Shown here piece by piece: positions 20,905 through 28,980 of a stretch of DNA of 64,000 nucleotides. The notes beneath the pieces were generated by a model. The model did no database searches, was not told the origin of the DNA, and was given only the letters and a program-made list of their open reading frames with translations. The stretch covers positions 323,173 to 387,172 of the forward strand of contig NZ_CH902578.1 of assembly GCF_000152805.1 (NCBI RefSeq), given 5' to 3'. The stretch is from Maritimibacter alkaliphilus HTCC2654 (GTDB lineage Bacteria > Pseudomonadota > Alphaproteobacteria > Rhodobacterales > Rhodobacteraceae). The position numbers and the translations under genes were made by a program. Position 1 is the first letter of the stretch, and each line of letters starts with the position of its first letter.

Positions 20905-20930
20905 TTAACCATTTGAGACCAGCCTTGGTC
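20905..20930 (+). promoter_or_regulatory. Possible CtrA half-site and dyad upstream of the lysis module
   Basis: TTAACCAT at 20905-20912 matches the CtrA half-site motif known from Caulobacter, and a dyad GACCA-N4-TGGTC follows at 20917-20930. They lie 30-55 bp before the muramidase gene. The second CtrA half-site is not present, so this is weak evidence. Confidence 0.3.
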
Positions 20931-20959
20931 CCGCAATTCATGTGCGGAGGCCAAGGCAG

Positions 20960-21571
20960 ATGCAGAGCGTTCAGGACATCGCAGCCGCGATCGTCGCCCG
21001 CGAGGGCGGCTATGTGAACGACCCGGACGATCCGGGCGGTGCGACGAATTTCGGCGTCACGATCGGGACCATGCGGCGGCTGGGGCTCGACCTCGACGGC
21101 GACGGGCGCGTGACGGCCGAAGACGTGAAGCGGTTGAGCCGGGGGCAGGCGACCGAGATTTTCATCAAGCACTATTTCGAGGGGCCGGGCATCGCATCGC
21201 TGCCCGAGGCGCTGCAACCGTCGGTCTTCGATATGTACGTGAACGCGGGCGGGAATGCCGTGCGTATCCTGCAACGGATGCTGACCCGGATGGGCTTTCC
21301 CTGTGCCGTGGACGGGGCCATCGGGCCGCAGACGGCAGGCGCGGCCAAGGCGGCGGCGGCCAAGGCGCCTGATCACATCGCCGACGCCTATGGCATCGAG
21401 CGGCGCAACTATTACTACCGGCTTGCCGACCGCAGACCCGCGAGCCGCAAATATGCGCGGCGGCGTGACGGCGGCAAGGGCGGCTGGATCGTGCGCGCGG
21501 AAGAGTTCATTTCGCCCAAATATCACCTGTCGGAGGCCGAGCATCGCGCTCGGGTCGCGCAATGGGGTTGA
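20960..21571 (+). CDS. Holin-associated N-acetylmuramidase (glycoside hydrolase 108 type)
   Basis: The 203-residue protein begins MQSVQDIAAAIVAREGGYVN, the GH108 pattern with the catalytic Glu in REGGYVNDPDDPGGATNFG. A C-terminal peptidoglycan-binding-like segment contains CAVDGAIGPQT. No signal peptide is present, so release would need the holin encoded next, whose start overlaps the end of this gene by 10 bp. This pair resembles the endolysin-holin unit used for release of the Rhodobacter gene transfer agent. A GGAGG site 9 nt upstream supports the ATG at 20960. Confidence 0.88.
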   Translation: MQSVQDIAAAIVAREGGYVNDPDDPGGATNFGVTIGTMRRLGLDLDGDGRVTAEDVKRLSRGQATEIFIKHYFEGPGIASLPEALQPSVFDMYVNAGGNAVRILQRMLTRMGFPCAVDGAIGPQTAGAAKAAAAKAPDHIADAYGIERRNYYYRLADRRPASRKYARRRDGGKGGWIVRAEEFISPKYHLSEAEHRARVAQWG

Positions 21572-22092
21572 TCGACGGGGCCATGAACCTCGTCTTCGGC
21601 GGCGGGCGCAACATCGTGCGCGAAACGGCGGGCGTCTTCATGGAGAACGCTGAACAGCGCGCGGTACGCGAAGCGATGCTGCAATCCTCGGCGCTGGAGC
21701 AGTTTTCCAGCGAATTCGCGCTGCCGAAAAAGGGCTTCTTCGACCGCTTCATCGACGGCATCAACCGCGTGCCGCGCCCGGCGCTTGCCCTCGGGACCAT
21801 CGGACTGTTCGTTTCGGCGATGGTCGACCCGACCTGGTTCGCGGCCCGGATGAACGGGCTTGCGCTGGTGCCGGAGCCGCTCTGGTGGCTCATGGGCGCG
21901 ATCGTCAGCTTCTATTTCGGCGCGCGCCATCAGGTGAAATCGCAGGAATTCCAGCGGTCGGTCGCGACCACCATCGCCTCGACGGGCGCGGTGGTTCAAA
22001 ACCTTGAAACCCTCGACAGCCTCGAGGCGGGAAGCCGGTCGCAGGGCGACCCGAACCCGGCGCTCGACGCGTGGAGGCGGGATGGCCAGTGA
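21562..22092 (+). CDS. Holin family protein (Rhodobacterales GTA/phage type)
   Basis: The 176-residue protein starts MGLIDGAMNLVFGGGRNIVRETA, has a helical cytoplasmic part including LPKKGFFDRFIDGINRVPRP, and two strong membrane segments at about 71-92 and 104-120 flanking the Pro/Trp-rich LVPEPLWWL. Its position overlapping the muramidase gene and followed by small membrane proteins supports a pore-forming role in lysis. Whether it belongs to a gene transfer agent or a domesticated phage cannot be told here; no capsid genes are in the window. Confidence 0.82.
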   Translation: MGLIDGAMNLVFGGGRNIVRETAGVFMENAEQRAVREAMLQSSALEQFSSEFALPKKGFFDRFIDGINRVPRPALALGTIGLFVSAMVDPTWFAARMNGLALVPEPLWWLMGAIVSFYFGARHQVKSQEFQRSVATTIASTGAVVQNLETLDSLEAGSRSQGDPNPALDAWRRDGQ

Positions 22093-22273
22093 GGTTTTGC
22101 TTCAGATCCTCACGGATCACGGGCCTTGGGTTCTGCTCGTTTTTTACCTGCTCTGGCGCGACGTGCAGAAGGATCAGGCGACGCGCGCCGTGCTCGACAA
22201 GAACTCGGCGATCCTGATCGAGATCACCACCATCATCCGAGAGCGGCTTCCAAGCCGGGGCAGGGATCTGTGA
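22082..22273 (+). CDS. Small membrane-anchored protein of the lysis module
   Basis: A 63-residue protein, MASEVLLQILTDHGPWVLLVF, has one N-terminal membrane segment and a basic/acidic helical tail (RDVQKDQATRAVLDKNSAI). It overlaps the holin gene by 11 bp and the next gene by 4 bp (GTGA), so it is translationally coupled to both. Its form recalls small phage lysis accessory proteins, but no family is recognised. Confidence 0.65.
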   Translation: MASEVLLQILTDHGPWVLLVFYLLWRDVQKDQATRAVLDKNSAILIEITTIIRERLPSRGRDL

Positions 22274-22449
22274 CCCGACATTGGCGCAGAATCGGACACA
22301 CGCTCAGAGCCTTTCTGGCGGGGCGAGAATTCAACCGTGCGTTGGAGCGGCACCAACGGGCGGCACGAGAACTGGACCATGCCGTGCGAGAGGTCCTTGG
22401 GCATGAAACAGGCGATTTTCCTCATCTTTCTGACCGTCCTCGCGCTTGA
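22270..22449 (+). CDS. Small basic helical protein of the lysis module
   Basis: A 59-residue frame starting at GTG gives MTRHWRRIGHTLRAFLAGRE, then REFNRALERHQRAARELDHAV, strongly helical and rich in Arg. It overlaps its predecessor by 4 bp and the following membrane protein gene by 47 bp in another frame. Coupling supports it as real, but the long overlap and GTG start lower confidence. Confidence 0.45.
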   Translation: MTRHWRRIGHTLRAFLAGREFNRALERHQRAARELDHAVREVLGHETGDFPHLSDRPRA

Positions 22450-22828
22450 GGCGGGGTTTCTGCTGCTGGGCTACGTGCCGGTCGCGAACATCGTTTATGG
22501 GGCCATCGCGCTCATGGCCGTGATGATCGCGGCCACGTTCCTGTGGCTTTGGTTCGAACGGACGACGCCGCTCGCCATCGGGATGGTGGTCAGCTGGTTC
22601 GGCATGGCGTGCCTTGCGGGATGGTGGTGGGTCTACAACCTCACGGGGTCACCCGACTGGGCGCACCAGAACCCGGGCATGTTCGGCGTGCTTGCGCTGC
22701 CGATCGTCGGATCGGTTCTGCACTTCGCCGTCATCCAGAGGAGTTTCGGGTATCACGGGATGCACTTCCTATGGCCGCTCGCGGGAGCGGTCGGGCTGTC
22801 CATCGCCGTATACGTCGTGGTGGTGTGA
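22403..22828 (+). CDS. Four-helix membrane protein
   Basis: The 141-residue protein MKQAIFLIFLTVLALEAGFL has four predicted membrane helices (about 4-24, 30-50, 56-76 and 118-140) and a tryptophan-rich loop GWWWVYN. AGGTCCTTGGGC precedes the ATG. No function is recognised; it ends the lysis-module transcription unit before a hairpin terminator. Confidence 0.7.
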   Translation: MKQAIFLIFLTVLALEAGFLLLGYVPVANIVYGAIALMAVMIAATFLWLWFERTTPLAIGMVVSWFGMACLAGWWWVYNLTGSPDWAHQNPGMFGVLALPIVGSVLHFAVIQRSFGYHGMHFLWPLAGAVGLSIAVYVVVV

Positions 22829-22847
22829 GGCCCCCGAGGGGGCCTCA
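22826..22847. terminator. Hairpin between convergent genes
   Basis: TGAGGCCCC and GGGGCCTCA pair around a 4-nt loop immediately after the membrane protein stop and before the end of the convergent outer-membrane protein gene. Confidence 0.65.
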
Positions 22848-22856
22848 TCACAAAGC

Positions 22857-23360
22857 TCAGAAGCTGTAGCCGACGCCGAGTTTGAAGTCGGTGCGCGGAC
22901 GGGCAAGACCAGCACCCATCACGCGGACGACTTCGCCGCGCACAAGGTACTTGCCGCCGAGCGCGTATTCCGCACCGGCACCGAAGTCGTAGATGAAGCC
23001 CGCGCCGGACATGAAGCCGGCACCGCCCTTGGCGTAGATCATGAAGTCGCTCGCGGTGGCATAGCCCGCACGCGCGTTCACGAGGCCGGTGAAGGCCGAA
23101 CCCGCCGGAACCTGGCTCGTGGCCCAGTCGTACTGCACTTCAGCTTCCGCACCGAGGATGAACCCGTTTCCGAAACCGTAGTTGTAACCGGCCCAAGCGC
23201 CGACGGCACCGTCAAGACCCGCCGCCTTGGCGAAATCGTTCTGAATGAATGCACCCAGGTAGAACCCGTCGAATGCGGATTGTGCCTGAGCGGCGCCGCC
23301 CGCAAGCGACGCAACGGCAACCGAAGCTGCCATGGCAAATTTCTTGATCGTACTGCCCAT
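22857..23360 (-). CDS. Outer-membrane beta-barrel protein (8-stranded type)
   Basis: The 167-residue precursor has a signal peptide (MGSTIKKFAMAASVAVASLA ending in AQAQ) and then alternating Gly/aromatic strands such as FDGFYLGAFIQND, WAGYNYGFGNGFI and the C-terminal FKLGVGYSF with terminal Phe, the outer-membrane insertion signature. It is a small Omp25/OmpA-like barrel, paralogous to the gene at 23838-24311 (both have DFDGFYLG-like starts). AGGAG precedes the ATG. Confidence 0.85.
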   Translation of the reverse strand: MGSTIKKFAMAASVAVASLAGGAAQAQSAFDGFYLGAFIQNDFAKAAGLDGAVGAWAGYNYGFGNGFILGAEAEVQYDWATSQVPAGSAFTGLVNARAGYATASDFMIYAKGGAGFMSGAGFIYDFGAGAEYALGGKYLVRGEVVRVMGAGLARPRTDFKLGVGYSF

Positions 23361-23488
23361 TTTTATCTCCTGTGATTCAAGCGCAGTTGTCCCACGCATG
23401 TCACCGCCAGTATGCTGCGTTACGGCGAAACCCGCAAAGGGAATAGGTCTATTTCTTGTCAAATACGTGTCGAAGGGTGGTTAAAAGG

Positions 23489-23767
23489 CTACAATTTCAT
23501 CACGACGCCTGCCCAAACGTATCCCTCGATACCGAATTCGAGGTCACCGTCAGGAGTCTCTTTCACGTATGGGTTGTGCGGTGCGCGATTGGGTTTCGCC
23601 TCGCGCGAGCGCGGATTCGTGAGCGATTCCTCGCGTGCCGTGACGGACGGCCTGTCGGGCCATGAAAAAATCGGCTCGCTCGAACCGCGCGCCTGTCCGT
23701 CCTGCGCAATGCCCGACGCGGGAATAAGCGTCGTGCAGAGGGCGAGAAGGGCGGCGATCCGTTTCAT
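23489..23767 (-). CDS. Small exported hypothetical protein
   Basis: A 92-residue frame begins MKRIAALLALCTTLIPASG with a cut site near GIAQ, then a polar region ending FGIEGYVWAGVVMKL. It lies between two beta-barrel genes, 23 bp beyond the hairpin that follows the first. The ribosome-binding site is weak. No family recognised. Confidence 0.5.
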   Translation of the reverse strand: MKRIAALLALCTTLIPASGIAQDGQARGSSEPIFSWPDRPSVTAREESLTNPRSREAKPNRAPHNPYVKETPDGDLEFGIEGYVWAGVVMKL

Positions 23768-23787
23768 ACTGGTAATCTGACATGCAA

Positions 23788-23814
23788 AGAGCGGCAGGGC
23801 CAGCCTGCCGCTCT
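23788..23814 (-). terminator. Terminator after the second beta-barrel gene
   Basis: An 11-bp stem, AGAGCGGCAGG/CCTGCCGCTCT, with a 5-nt loop is followed on the minus strand by TTTG. It lies 23 bp after the stop of the gene at 23838-24311. Confidence 0.75.
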
Positions 23815-23837
23815 CACATTCTGTCGATAGGCGGATA

Positions 23838-24311
23838 TCAGAACGTGTAGTTGATACCGGCCTTGGCGACATAGTCGGCCGCGCCGCCGGCGAAGTCCTG
23901 ATACCGGTCCATGCCGAGACGCAGCGAGGCACCGTTGCCGATGTCGTACTGGCCGCCGCCGCCGATGGTCCACAGGCGCGTGCCGGTCTGGTCCGCACCG
24001 GCACCGATCTTGGCATAGGCCATGAAGGGCGAACCGAAGTCGTAACCAAGACGCGCGGCGCCGGTGTAGATGTTCGCGCTGCCGCTCGGGAAATAGGCGT
24101 CGGCTTCGAAACCGGCATAGCCGCCCGGCGTGAACTCATAGAGGTAACCGGCCTGCGCGCCGAAACCGTAGGTGTTGGGGTTGGTGAAGAAATCGCCCGA
24201 GGCGTAGCCGCCCAGGTAGAAGCCGTCGAAGTCGCCGGCGGTGGCGGCGGTTGCGGTGGCGCCGATGGCGAGACCCAGTCCAAGGGCCGTGGTTTTGACA
24301 AAGCGGTGCAT
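23838..24311 (-). CDS. Outer-membrane beta-barrel protein, paralogue
   Basis: The 157-residue precursor has a signal peptide (MHRFVKTTALGLGLAIGATA, cut near ATAG) and strands such as DFDGFYLGGYASGDF and AGYLYEFTPGGYAGF, ending KAGINYTF with terminal Phe. The mature start is nearly the same as in the barrel at 22857-23360, so the two arose by duplication. An AAGGAGG site precedes the ATG. Divergent from ccmF. Confidence 0.85.
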   Translation of the reverse strand: MHRFVKTTALGLGLAIGATATAATAGDFDGFYLGGYASGDFFTNPNTYGFGAQAGYLYEFTPGGYAGFEADAYFPSGSANIYTGAARLGYDFGSPFMAYAKIGAGADQTGTRLWTIGGGGQYDIGNGASLRLGMDRYQDFAGGAADYVAKAGINYTF

Positions 24312-24550
24312 GTGACCTCCTTCAGGTTTGTCGTTTTGCGGGTGCTCGTGCCCGCGTGCTGGTCAACTGTCCCGTCGCTCGTGTGGGCCCAATGCTGCGG
24401 GATGTCCCGTGTTCCATTTCGGGATCAGGAAATTTGGCATCGTGCCGCCCATGCCGCAGGGACAGCCCGGCAGAACTCTGCCGGTGACAAATGCGCGACA
24501 TGCGCGCGCAGGCGATTGGCGGGGCAGGCAAAACACATTAGAAACATCGC

Positions 24551-26527
24551 ATGATTGCAGAGCTTGGACATTTGGCACTGGTGCTCGCCTTCGGCGTGGC
24601 GATCGTGCAGACAGTCGTGCCCCTCGTCGGGGCGCAAAAAGGGTGGTCGGGTTGGATGGCGATGGCGGTTCCGGCGGCCTCGCTCCAATTCCTGTTGATC
24701 GCGGCGAGCTTCGCGGCGCTCACCTATTCATTCGTGAACTCGGATTTCTCGGTCCGGCTCGTGGCGCTCAATTCGCACAGCGCGAAACCGATGCTCTACA
24801 AGATTTCGGGCGTGTGGGGGAATCACGAGGGGTCCATGCTTCTGTGGGTGCTGATCGTGGCCCTGTTCGGCGCTATGGCGAGCTGGTTCGGCGGCGGTTT
24901 GCCCCCGAAGCTCAAGGCGCGCGCCCTTGCGGTGCAGGCGTCGATCGGCGTCGCGTTTCTGGCCTTCATCCTGCTCACGTCCAACCCGTTCCTGCGCCTC
25001 GCGCAGCCGCCGTTCGACGGGCAGGACCTGAACCCGCTTCTGCAAGATCCCGGTTTGGCCTTCCATCCGCCGTTCCTCTATCTGGGCTACGTCGGTCTTT
25101 CGATGGCGTTCTCCTTCGCGGTCGCCGCCCTGATCGAAGGGCGGGTTGACGCGGCATGGGCCCGTTGGGTCCGCCCGTGGACGCTGGCCGCGTGGATCTT
25201 TCTGACCATCGGCATCGCGCTGGGGTCGTGGTGGGCCTATTACGAGCTGGGCTGGGGTGGCTTCTGGTTCTGGGATCCGGTCGAGAACGCGTCGTTCATG
25301 CCGTGGCTCTTCGCCGCCGCGCTGCTCCATTCGGCCATCGTGGTCGAAAAGCGCGAGGCGCTCAAAAGCTGGACCATTCTGCTCGCCATTCTGGCCTTCG
25401 GCTTCTCGCTGATCGGCACGTTCCTCGTGCGCTCCGGTGTCATCACCTCGGTCCATGCCTTCGCCAACGATCCCGAACGCGGGGTGTTCATCCTGATGAT
25501 CCTCGGCGTCTTCACCGGCGGTGCGCTGACGCTGTTCGCCGTTCGGGCCAGCGCGATGGAGGCCAAGGGCATCTTCGGGATGGTGAGCCGGGAATCGGCG
25601 CTGGTGTTCAACAATATCCTGCTTGCGGTGTCGGCCATCGTCGTCTTCATCGGGACGATCTGGCCGCTGGTGGCCGAGATGTTCTTCGACCGTCAACTGT
25701 CGGTCGGCGCGCCGTTCTTCGAGGCCGCGTTCACGCCCTTCATGGTCGTGCTTGCGATCATCCTGCCGTTCGGGGCGCTGATGCCCTGGAAACGCGCGAA
25801 GCTGGGTAAACTGGTGCGTCCGCTGGTGCCGGCGATGGTGCTTGCCGTCGCGGTCGCGCTTCTGGCCTGGTCGATCCAGACCGAGCGCACGATCCTTGGC
25901 CCGGTGGGCTTTTTGCTTGGCGTCTGGCTGGTGGGCGGGGCGGCCACGGACCTGTGGTCCCGGCTTGGCCGCGGCCCGGTGTCGGGGCGCTTCGGACGGA
26001 TGCTGCGCCTGCCGCGCGCCGATTGGGGCCGCGTGACCGCCCATGCCGGGCTCGGCGTCATCTTCATGGGCATTTCGGGGCTGATGGCGTGGCAGGTCGA
26101 GGACATCCGCGTCGCCAATTCCGCCGAACCCTTCGAGGTCGCGGACCTGACGCTGATGATCCGCGAGATCCGGCAGGTCGAGGGGCCGAACTACCTGTCG
26201 ACCACCGCCGATATCGTCGTCTCGAAAAACGGGGAAGAGGTCGCCCTGCTGCAACCCGAGAAACGGGTTTATCCGGTGCAGGCGATGCCGACGACCGAAG
26301 CGGCGATCGACAACGGGTTCTGGCGCGACATCTACGTGGTCATCGGCGACCCGCAGGACAGCGGTGGGTATGCCGTGCGCACCTTCATCAAGCCCTTCGC
26401 CAACTGGATCTGGGCCGGATCGCTCATCATGGCGTTGGGCGGACTTCTGAGCCTGTCGGACCGCCGCTACCGCGTCGCCGCCGGGGCCGCGAAACAGAAA
26501 CCCGTTCAGGGGGTGCCTGCGGAATGA
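24551..26527 (+). CDS. ccmF: Heme lyase subunit CcmF
   Basis: CcmF is the large membrane subunit that attaches heme to apocytochrome c. The 658-residue protein has about 15 membrane helices. It carries the tryptophan-rich heme-handling signature GGFWFWDPVENASFMPWL at about 236-254, preceded by GSWWAYYELGW, and conserved histidines in NSHSAKP, GNHEGS and AFHPPFLYLGYVG. Its stop overlaps the ccmH start (ATGA). It is separated from ccmE by the lysis and barrel genes. Confidence 0.97.
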   Translation: MIAELGHLALVLAFGVAIVQTVVPLVGAQKGWSGWMAMAVPAASLQFLLIAASFAALTYSFVNSDFSVRLVALNSHSAKPMLYKISGVWGNHEGSMLLWVLIVALFGAMASWFGGGLPPKLKARALAVQASIGVAFLAFILLTSNPFLRLAQPPFDGQDLNPLLQDPGLAFHPPFLYLGYVGLSMAFSFAVAALIEGRVDAAWARWVRPWTLAAWIFLTIGIALGSWWAYYELGWGGFWFWDPVENASFMPWLFAAALLHSAIVVEKREALKSWTILLAILAFGFSLIGTFLVRSGVITSVHAFANDPERGVFILMILGVFTGGALTLFAVRASAMEAKGIFGMVSRESALVFNNILLAVSAIVVFIGTIWPLVAEMFFDRQLSVGAPFFEAAFTPFMVVLAIILPFGALMPWKRAKLGKLVRPLVPAMVLAVAVALLAWSIQTERTILGPVGFLLGVWLVGGAATDLWSRLGRGPVSGRFGRMLRLPRADWGRVTAHAGLGVIFMGISGLMAWQVEDIRVANSAEPFEVADLTLMIREIRQVEGPNYLSTTADIVVSKNGEEVALLQPEKRVYPVQAMPTTEAAIDNGFWRDIYVVIGDPQDSGGYAVRTFIKPFANWIWAGSLIMALGGLLSLSDRRYRVAAGAAKQKPVQGVPAE

Positions 26528-26976
26528 AGCGACTGATCCTCGCCCTGATCCTTGCCGCCGCGCCGGCCCTCGCCGTGAACCCGGACGAGGTGCTCGACGA
26601 TCCGGCGATGGAGGCCCGCGCCCGCGCGATTTCGGCGGAACTGCGGTGCGTGGTCTGCCGGGGCGAGAATATCGACGAATCCAATGCCGCGATCGCGCGC
26701 GACCTGCGGCTGTTGGTGCGCGAACGTCTGGTGGCGGGCGATACGAACGACGAGGTGATCGATTTCGTGGTCGACCGCTACGGCGAATACGTCCTGATGA
26801 AACCCACGACCGGCGGGGCCAACATTCTGCTCTGGGGGGCGGGCCCCGCGCTGTTCCTCATCGCGGCGGCTGGCGCGATCATCTATCTGCGCGGGCGTTC
26901 GACGGCGAAGGCGCCGGGGGCGGATGGTCTGTCGGATGCAGAGCAGGCACGGCTCGACGAACTCCTGAACCGCTGA
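26524..26976 (+). CDS. ccmH: Cytochrome c-type biogenesis protein CcmH (CycL)
   Basis: CcmH keeps the apocytochrome CXXCH cysteines reduced and presents them to CcmF. The 150-residue protein has a signal peptide (MKRLILALILAAAPALA), the redox pair Cys42/Cys45 in LRCVVCRGENIDESNA, and one membrane anchor near the C-terminus (about 99-120). Four-base overlap with ccmF shows translational coupling. There is no CcmI-like extension. Confidence 0.95.
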   Translation: MKRLILALILAAAPALAVNPDEVLDDPAMEARARAISAELRCVVCRGENIDESNAAIARDLRLLVRERLVAGDTNDEVIDFVVDRYGEYVLMKPTTGGANILLWGAGPALFLIAAAGAIIYLRGRSTAKAPGADGLSDAEQARLDELLNR

Positions 26977-26981
26977 CAGCG

Positions 26982-27004
26982 GCGAAACCCGCTGCGGGTT
27001 TCGC
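26982..27004 (+). terminator. Hairpin after ccmH
   Basis: GCGAAACCCG and CGGGTTTCGC form a perfect 10-bp stem with a 3-nt loop, 5 bp after the ccmH stop. There is no long T tract, so termination may be incomplete. Confidence 0.65.
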
Positions 27005-27088
27005 ATCCGAATTCGGGTGCCTGTCGTTGCGTTCCCCTTTCCAACCGGACCTCAGGCTCTAGTCTTCCCGCAACCGAGGAGGCCCGGA

Positions 27089-27865
27089 ATGCAGTACGAT
27101 ACGATTCTCTATGACCTTGCCGGCGGCATCGCGACGATCACGCTCAACCGCCCCGACAAGATGAACGCTCTCACGCCGCAGATGCGCGCCGAACTGGCCG
27201 AGGCGCTGAAAAAGGCCGGGACCACGGCGCGCGTCATCGTGCTGACAGGGGCCGGTGCGGCCTTTTGCTCGGGTCAGGATCTGGGCGAGGGGTCGACGGC
27301 GGCGGCGGTCGATCTGGAACGCGTGCTGCGCGACGAATACGAGCCGGTGATCCGGGCCATCGCCACGGTGCCGGTGCCGGTGATCGCCGCCGTCAACGGC
27401 CCGGCGGCGGGGGCGGGGGCGAGCCTCGCGCTGGCTGCCGATGTGGTGATCGCGACCCGCTCGGCCTATTTCCTTCAGGCCTTCACCCGGATCGGGCTGA
27501 TCCCCGACGCGGGCGGCACATGGGCGCTGCCGCGTCAGGTCGGCCTGCCGCGCGCGTTGGGGGCCGCGCTTTTCGCCGAAAAGATCGAGGCCGAGCAGGC
27601 CGCCGACTGGGGCATGATCTGGGAAGTGTTCGACGACGACACGTTCGAGGCGGGGTGGCGCGCGCGCGCCGAACAGCTCGCCGCCGGTCCGACGCAAGCC
27701 TACCGCGCGGTGAAGACCGCGATGCGGGCCTCGCTTGAGAACGATCTGGATACGCAATTGTCGCTGGAGGCGAAGTTGCAGGGCAAATGCGGGCAGACGC
27801 GCGACTTCAAGGAAGGTGTGTTGGCGTTCCGCGAGAAACGGAAAGCCTTGTTCGAGGGGCGGTAA
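27089..27865 (+). CDS. Enoyl-CoA hydratase/isomerase family protein (PaaG-like)
   Basis: Crotonase-fold enzyme of 258 residues. Visible features are the oxyanion-hole segment GAGAAFCSGQDLGEG (about 55-69) and AAVNGPAAGAGASLALAADV, then IGLIPDAGGTWALPRQVG. The SGQDL and IPDAGG patterns match PaaG/PaaB-type isomerases of phenylacetate degradation more closely than generic FadB. No other paa gene is nearby, so the pathway is uncertain. A GAGGAGG site precedes the ATG at 27089. Confidence 0.88.
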   Translation: MQYDTILYDLAGGIATITLNRPDKMNALTPQMRAELAEALKKAGTTARVIVLTGAGAAFCSGQDLGEGSTAAAVDLERVLRDEYEPVIRAIATVPVPVIAAVNGPAAGAGASLALAADVVIATRSAYFLQAFTRIGLIPDAGGTWALPRQVGLPRALGAALFAEKIEAEQAADWGMIWEVFDDDTFEAGWRARAEQLAAGPTQAYRAVKTAMRASLENDLDTQLSLEAKLQGKCGQTRDFKEGVLAFREKRKALFEGR

Positions 27866-27869
27866 GCGG

Positions 27870-27948
27870 GGAAAGGGGGCCAGCCCCCTTGGACGCATTC
27901 GGGGAATGCGTCCCACCCCCGAGGTTTTTTGAAACAGAGAAAGAGCGG
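27870..27948 (+). repeat. Intergenic element of the 'CCCCCGAGGTTTTTT' type
   Basis: The gap after the hydratase gene holds GGGGGC/GCCCCC and GCATTC/GAATGC inverted repeats, then CCACCCCCGAGGTTTTTTGAAAC. The layout matches the element at 17395-17525: GC-rich stems, CCCCCGAGGT, then a T run. It lies between convergent genes and can terminate transcription. Confidence 0.5.
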
Positions 27949-27951
27949 GCG

Positions 27952-28860
27952 TCAGGCCAGTCCGAGAAGTGCCAACATGACGGGGATCGTGACGACCGCC
28001 GCCATGGTCTGCGCGGTGATGAGGCCGGCCATATAGGTGCCGTCGCCGCCCAGTTGGCGGGTCAGCACATAGGCGGTCGGCGCCGTGGGAATTGCCGCGA
28101 ACACGGTGAGCACCAGCGTCTCGGTGGTGCCGAGGCCGATCAACCCCGCAATCAGCCAGGCGAGTGCGGGCATCGCCAACAGGCGTAGGGCGAGGGTGCC
28201 GGTCAGGGCGAGCCCGTCCTGACCGAGCGCCGAGGGCCGGAGTGCCGCGCCGACGCACAGAAGACCCAGAGGCAGGCTGGCCTGTGCGATCAGGGTCAGG
28301 AAGCTTTCGATCCCGAAAGGAAGGCCGGTGCCCAGAAGGGCCAGCGCGATACCCACGATGCAGGCGAGGATCAGGGGGTTGGCGAACACCGTGCGCAACA
28401 TCAGGCGCGGGTTGCGAAACGCGCTGCCCTCGGTCAGCGCCATGATCGACAGCACGTTCACCAAAGGCACGCCGATGGCAAGGCAGACCGCCGCGCGTTC
28501 CAGCCCCGCAGGCCCGGTGAGCGCCGAGGTCACGGCGAGACCAAGATAGGTATTGAACCGGATGACACCCTGAACCGTCGGGCCGAAGCGGGCGGCGGGC
28601 ATGGGGCGGACGAGGCGGATCAGGCTCAGGGCGGCGAAGGCCATGAGGATCACCGCAACCATCGCACCGCCCAGCCGCAGAATGGCCGGGTCGTCCAGCG
28701 GCGCGCCCGCGAGGTTGCGCACGAGCAGCGCGGGGAACAGGACGAAGTAGTTTATGCGCTCCGCCGCCGGCCAGAAGCCGGCATCGGGAAACCCGCGCCG
28801 CGACAGGACGAAGCCCAAGCAGATCAGCGCGAAGAGGGGCCAGATGGTGAGGAGGAGCAC
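27952..28860 (-). CDS. AEC family transporter (auxin efflux carrier superfamily)
   Basis: The 302-residue protein has about ten hydrophobic helices in two five-helix halves. PLFALICLGFVLSRRGF and FFPAL-like LFPALLVRNLAG follow the AEC family pattern, as does FANPLILACIVGIAL in the second half. Substrates in this family are organic anions; none can be assigned. I place the start at the GTG at 28860, just before the first helix, because the longer frame begins at a TTG with a Gly/Arg-rich leader. Confidence 0.82.
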   Translation of the reverse strand: MLLLTIWPLFALICLGFVLSRRGFPDAGFWPAAERINYFVLFPALLVRNLAGAPLDDPAILRLGGAMVAVILMAFAALSLIRLVRPMPAARFGPTVQGVIRFNTYLGLAVTSALTGPAGLERAAVCLAIGVPLVNVLSIMALTEGSAFRNPRLMLRTVFANPLILACIVGIALALLGTGLPFGIESFLTLIAQASLPLGLLCVGAALRPSALGQDGLALTGTLALRLLAMPALAWLIAGLIGLGTTETLVLTVFAAIPTAPTAYVLTRQLGGDGTYMAGLITAQTMAAVVTIPVMLALLGLA

Positions 28861-28924
28861 GTTTCGGGTCCGTGAACTGTTCCCCGTCCGACTACCACCT
28901 CGCCCGCCGAGGGGCCAGACGGAC

Positions 28925-28962
28925 AAAAGAAAACGGCGCGGCCCGGGTGGGTCGCGCCGTTT
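28925..28962 (-). terminator. Rho-independent terminator of fumC
   Basis: AAACGGCGCG and CGCGCCGTTT pair around a GC-rich loop, followed on the minus strand by TTTTCTTTTG. It begins 18 bp after the fumC stop. Confidence 0.88.
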
Positions 28963-28980
28963 CCGATCTGGTCGAAACGA

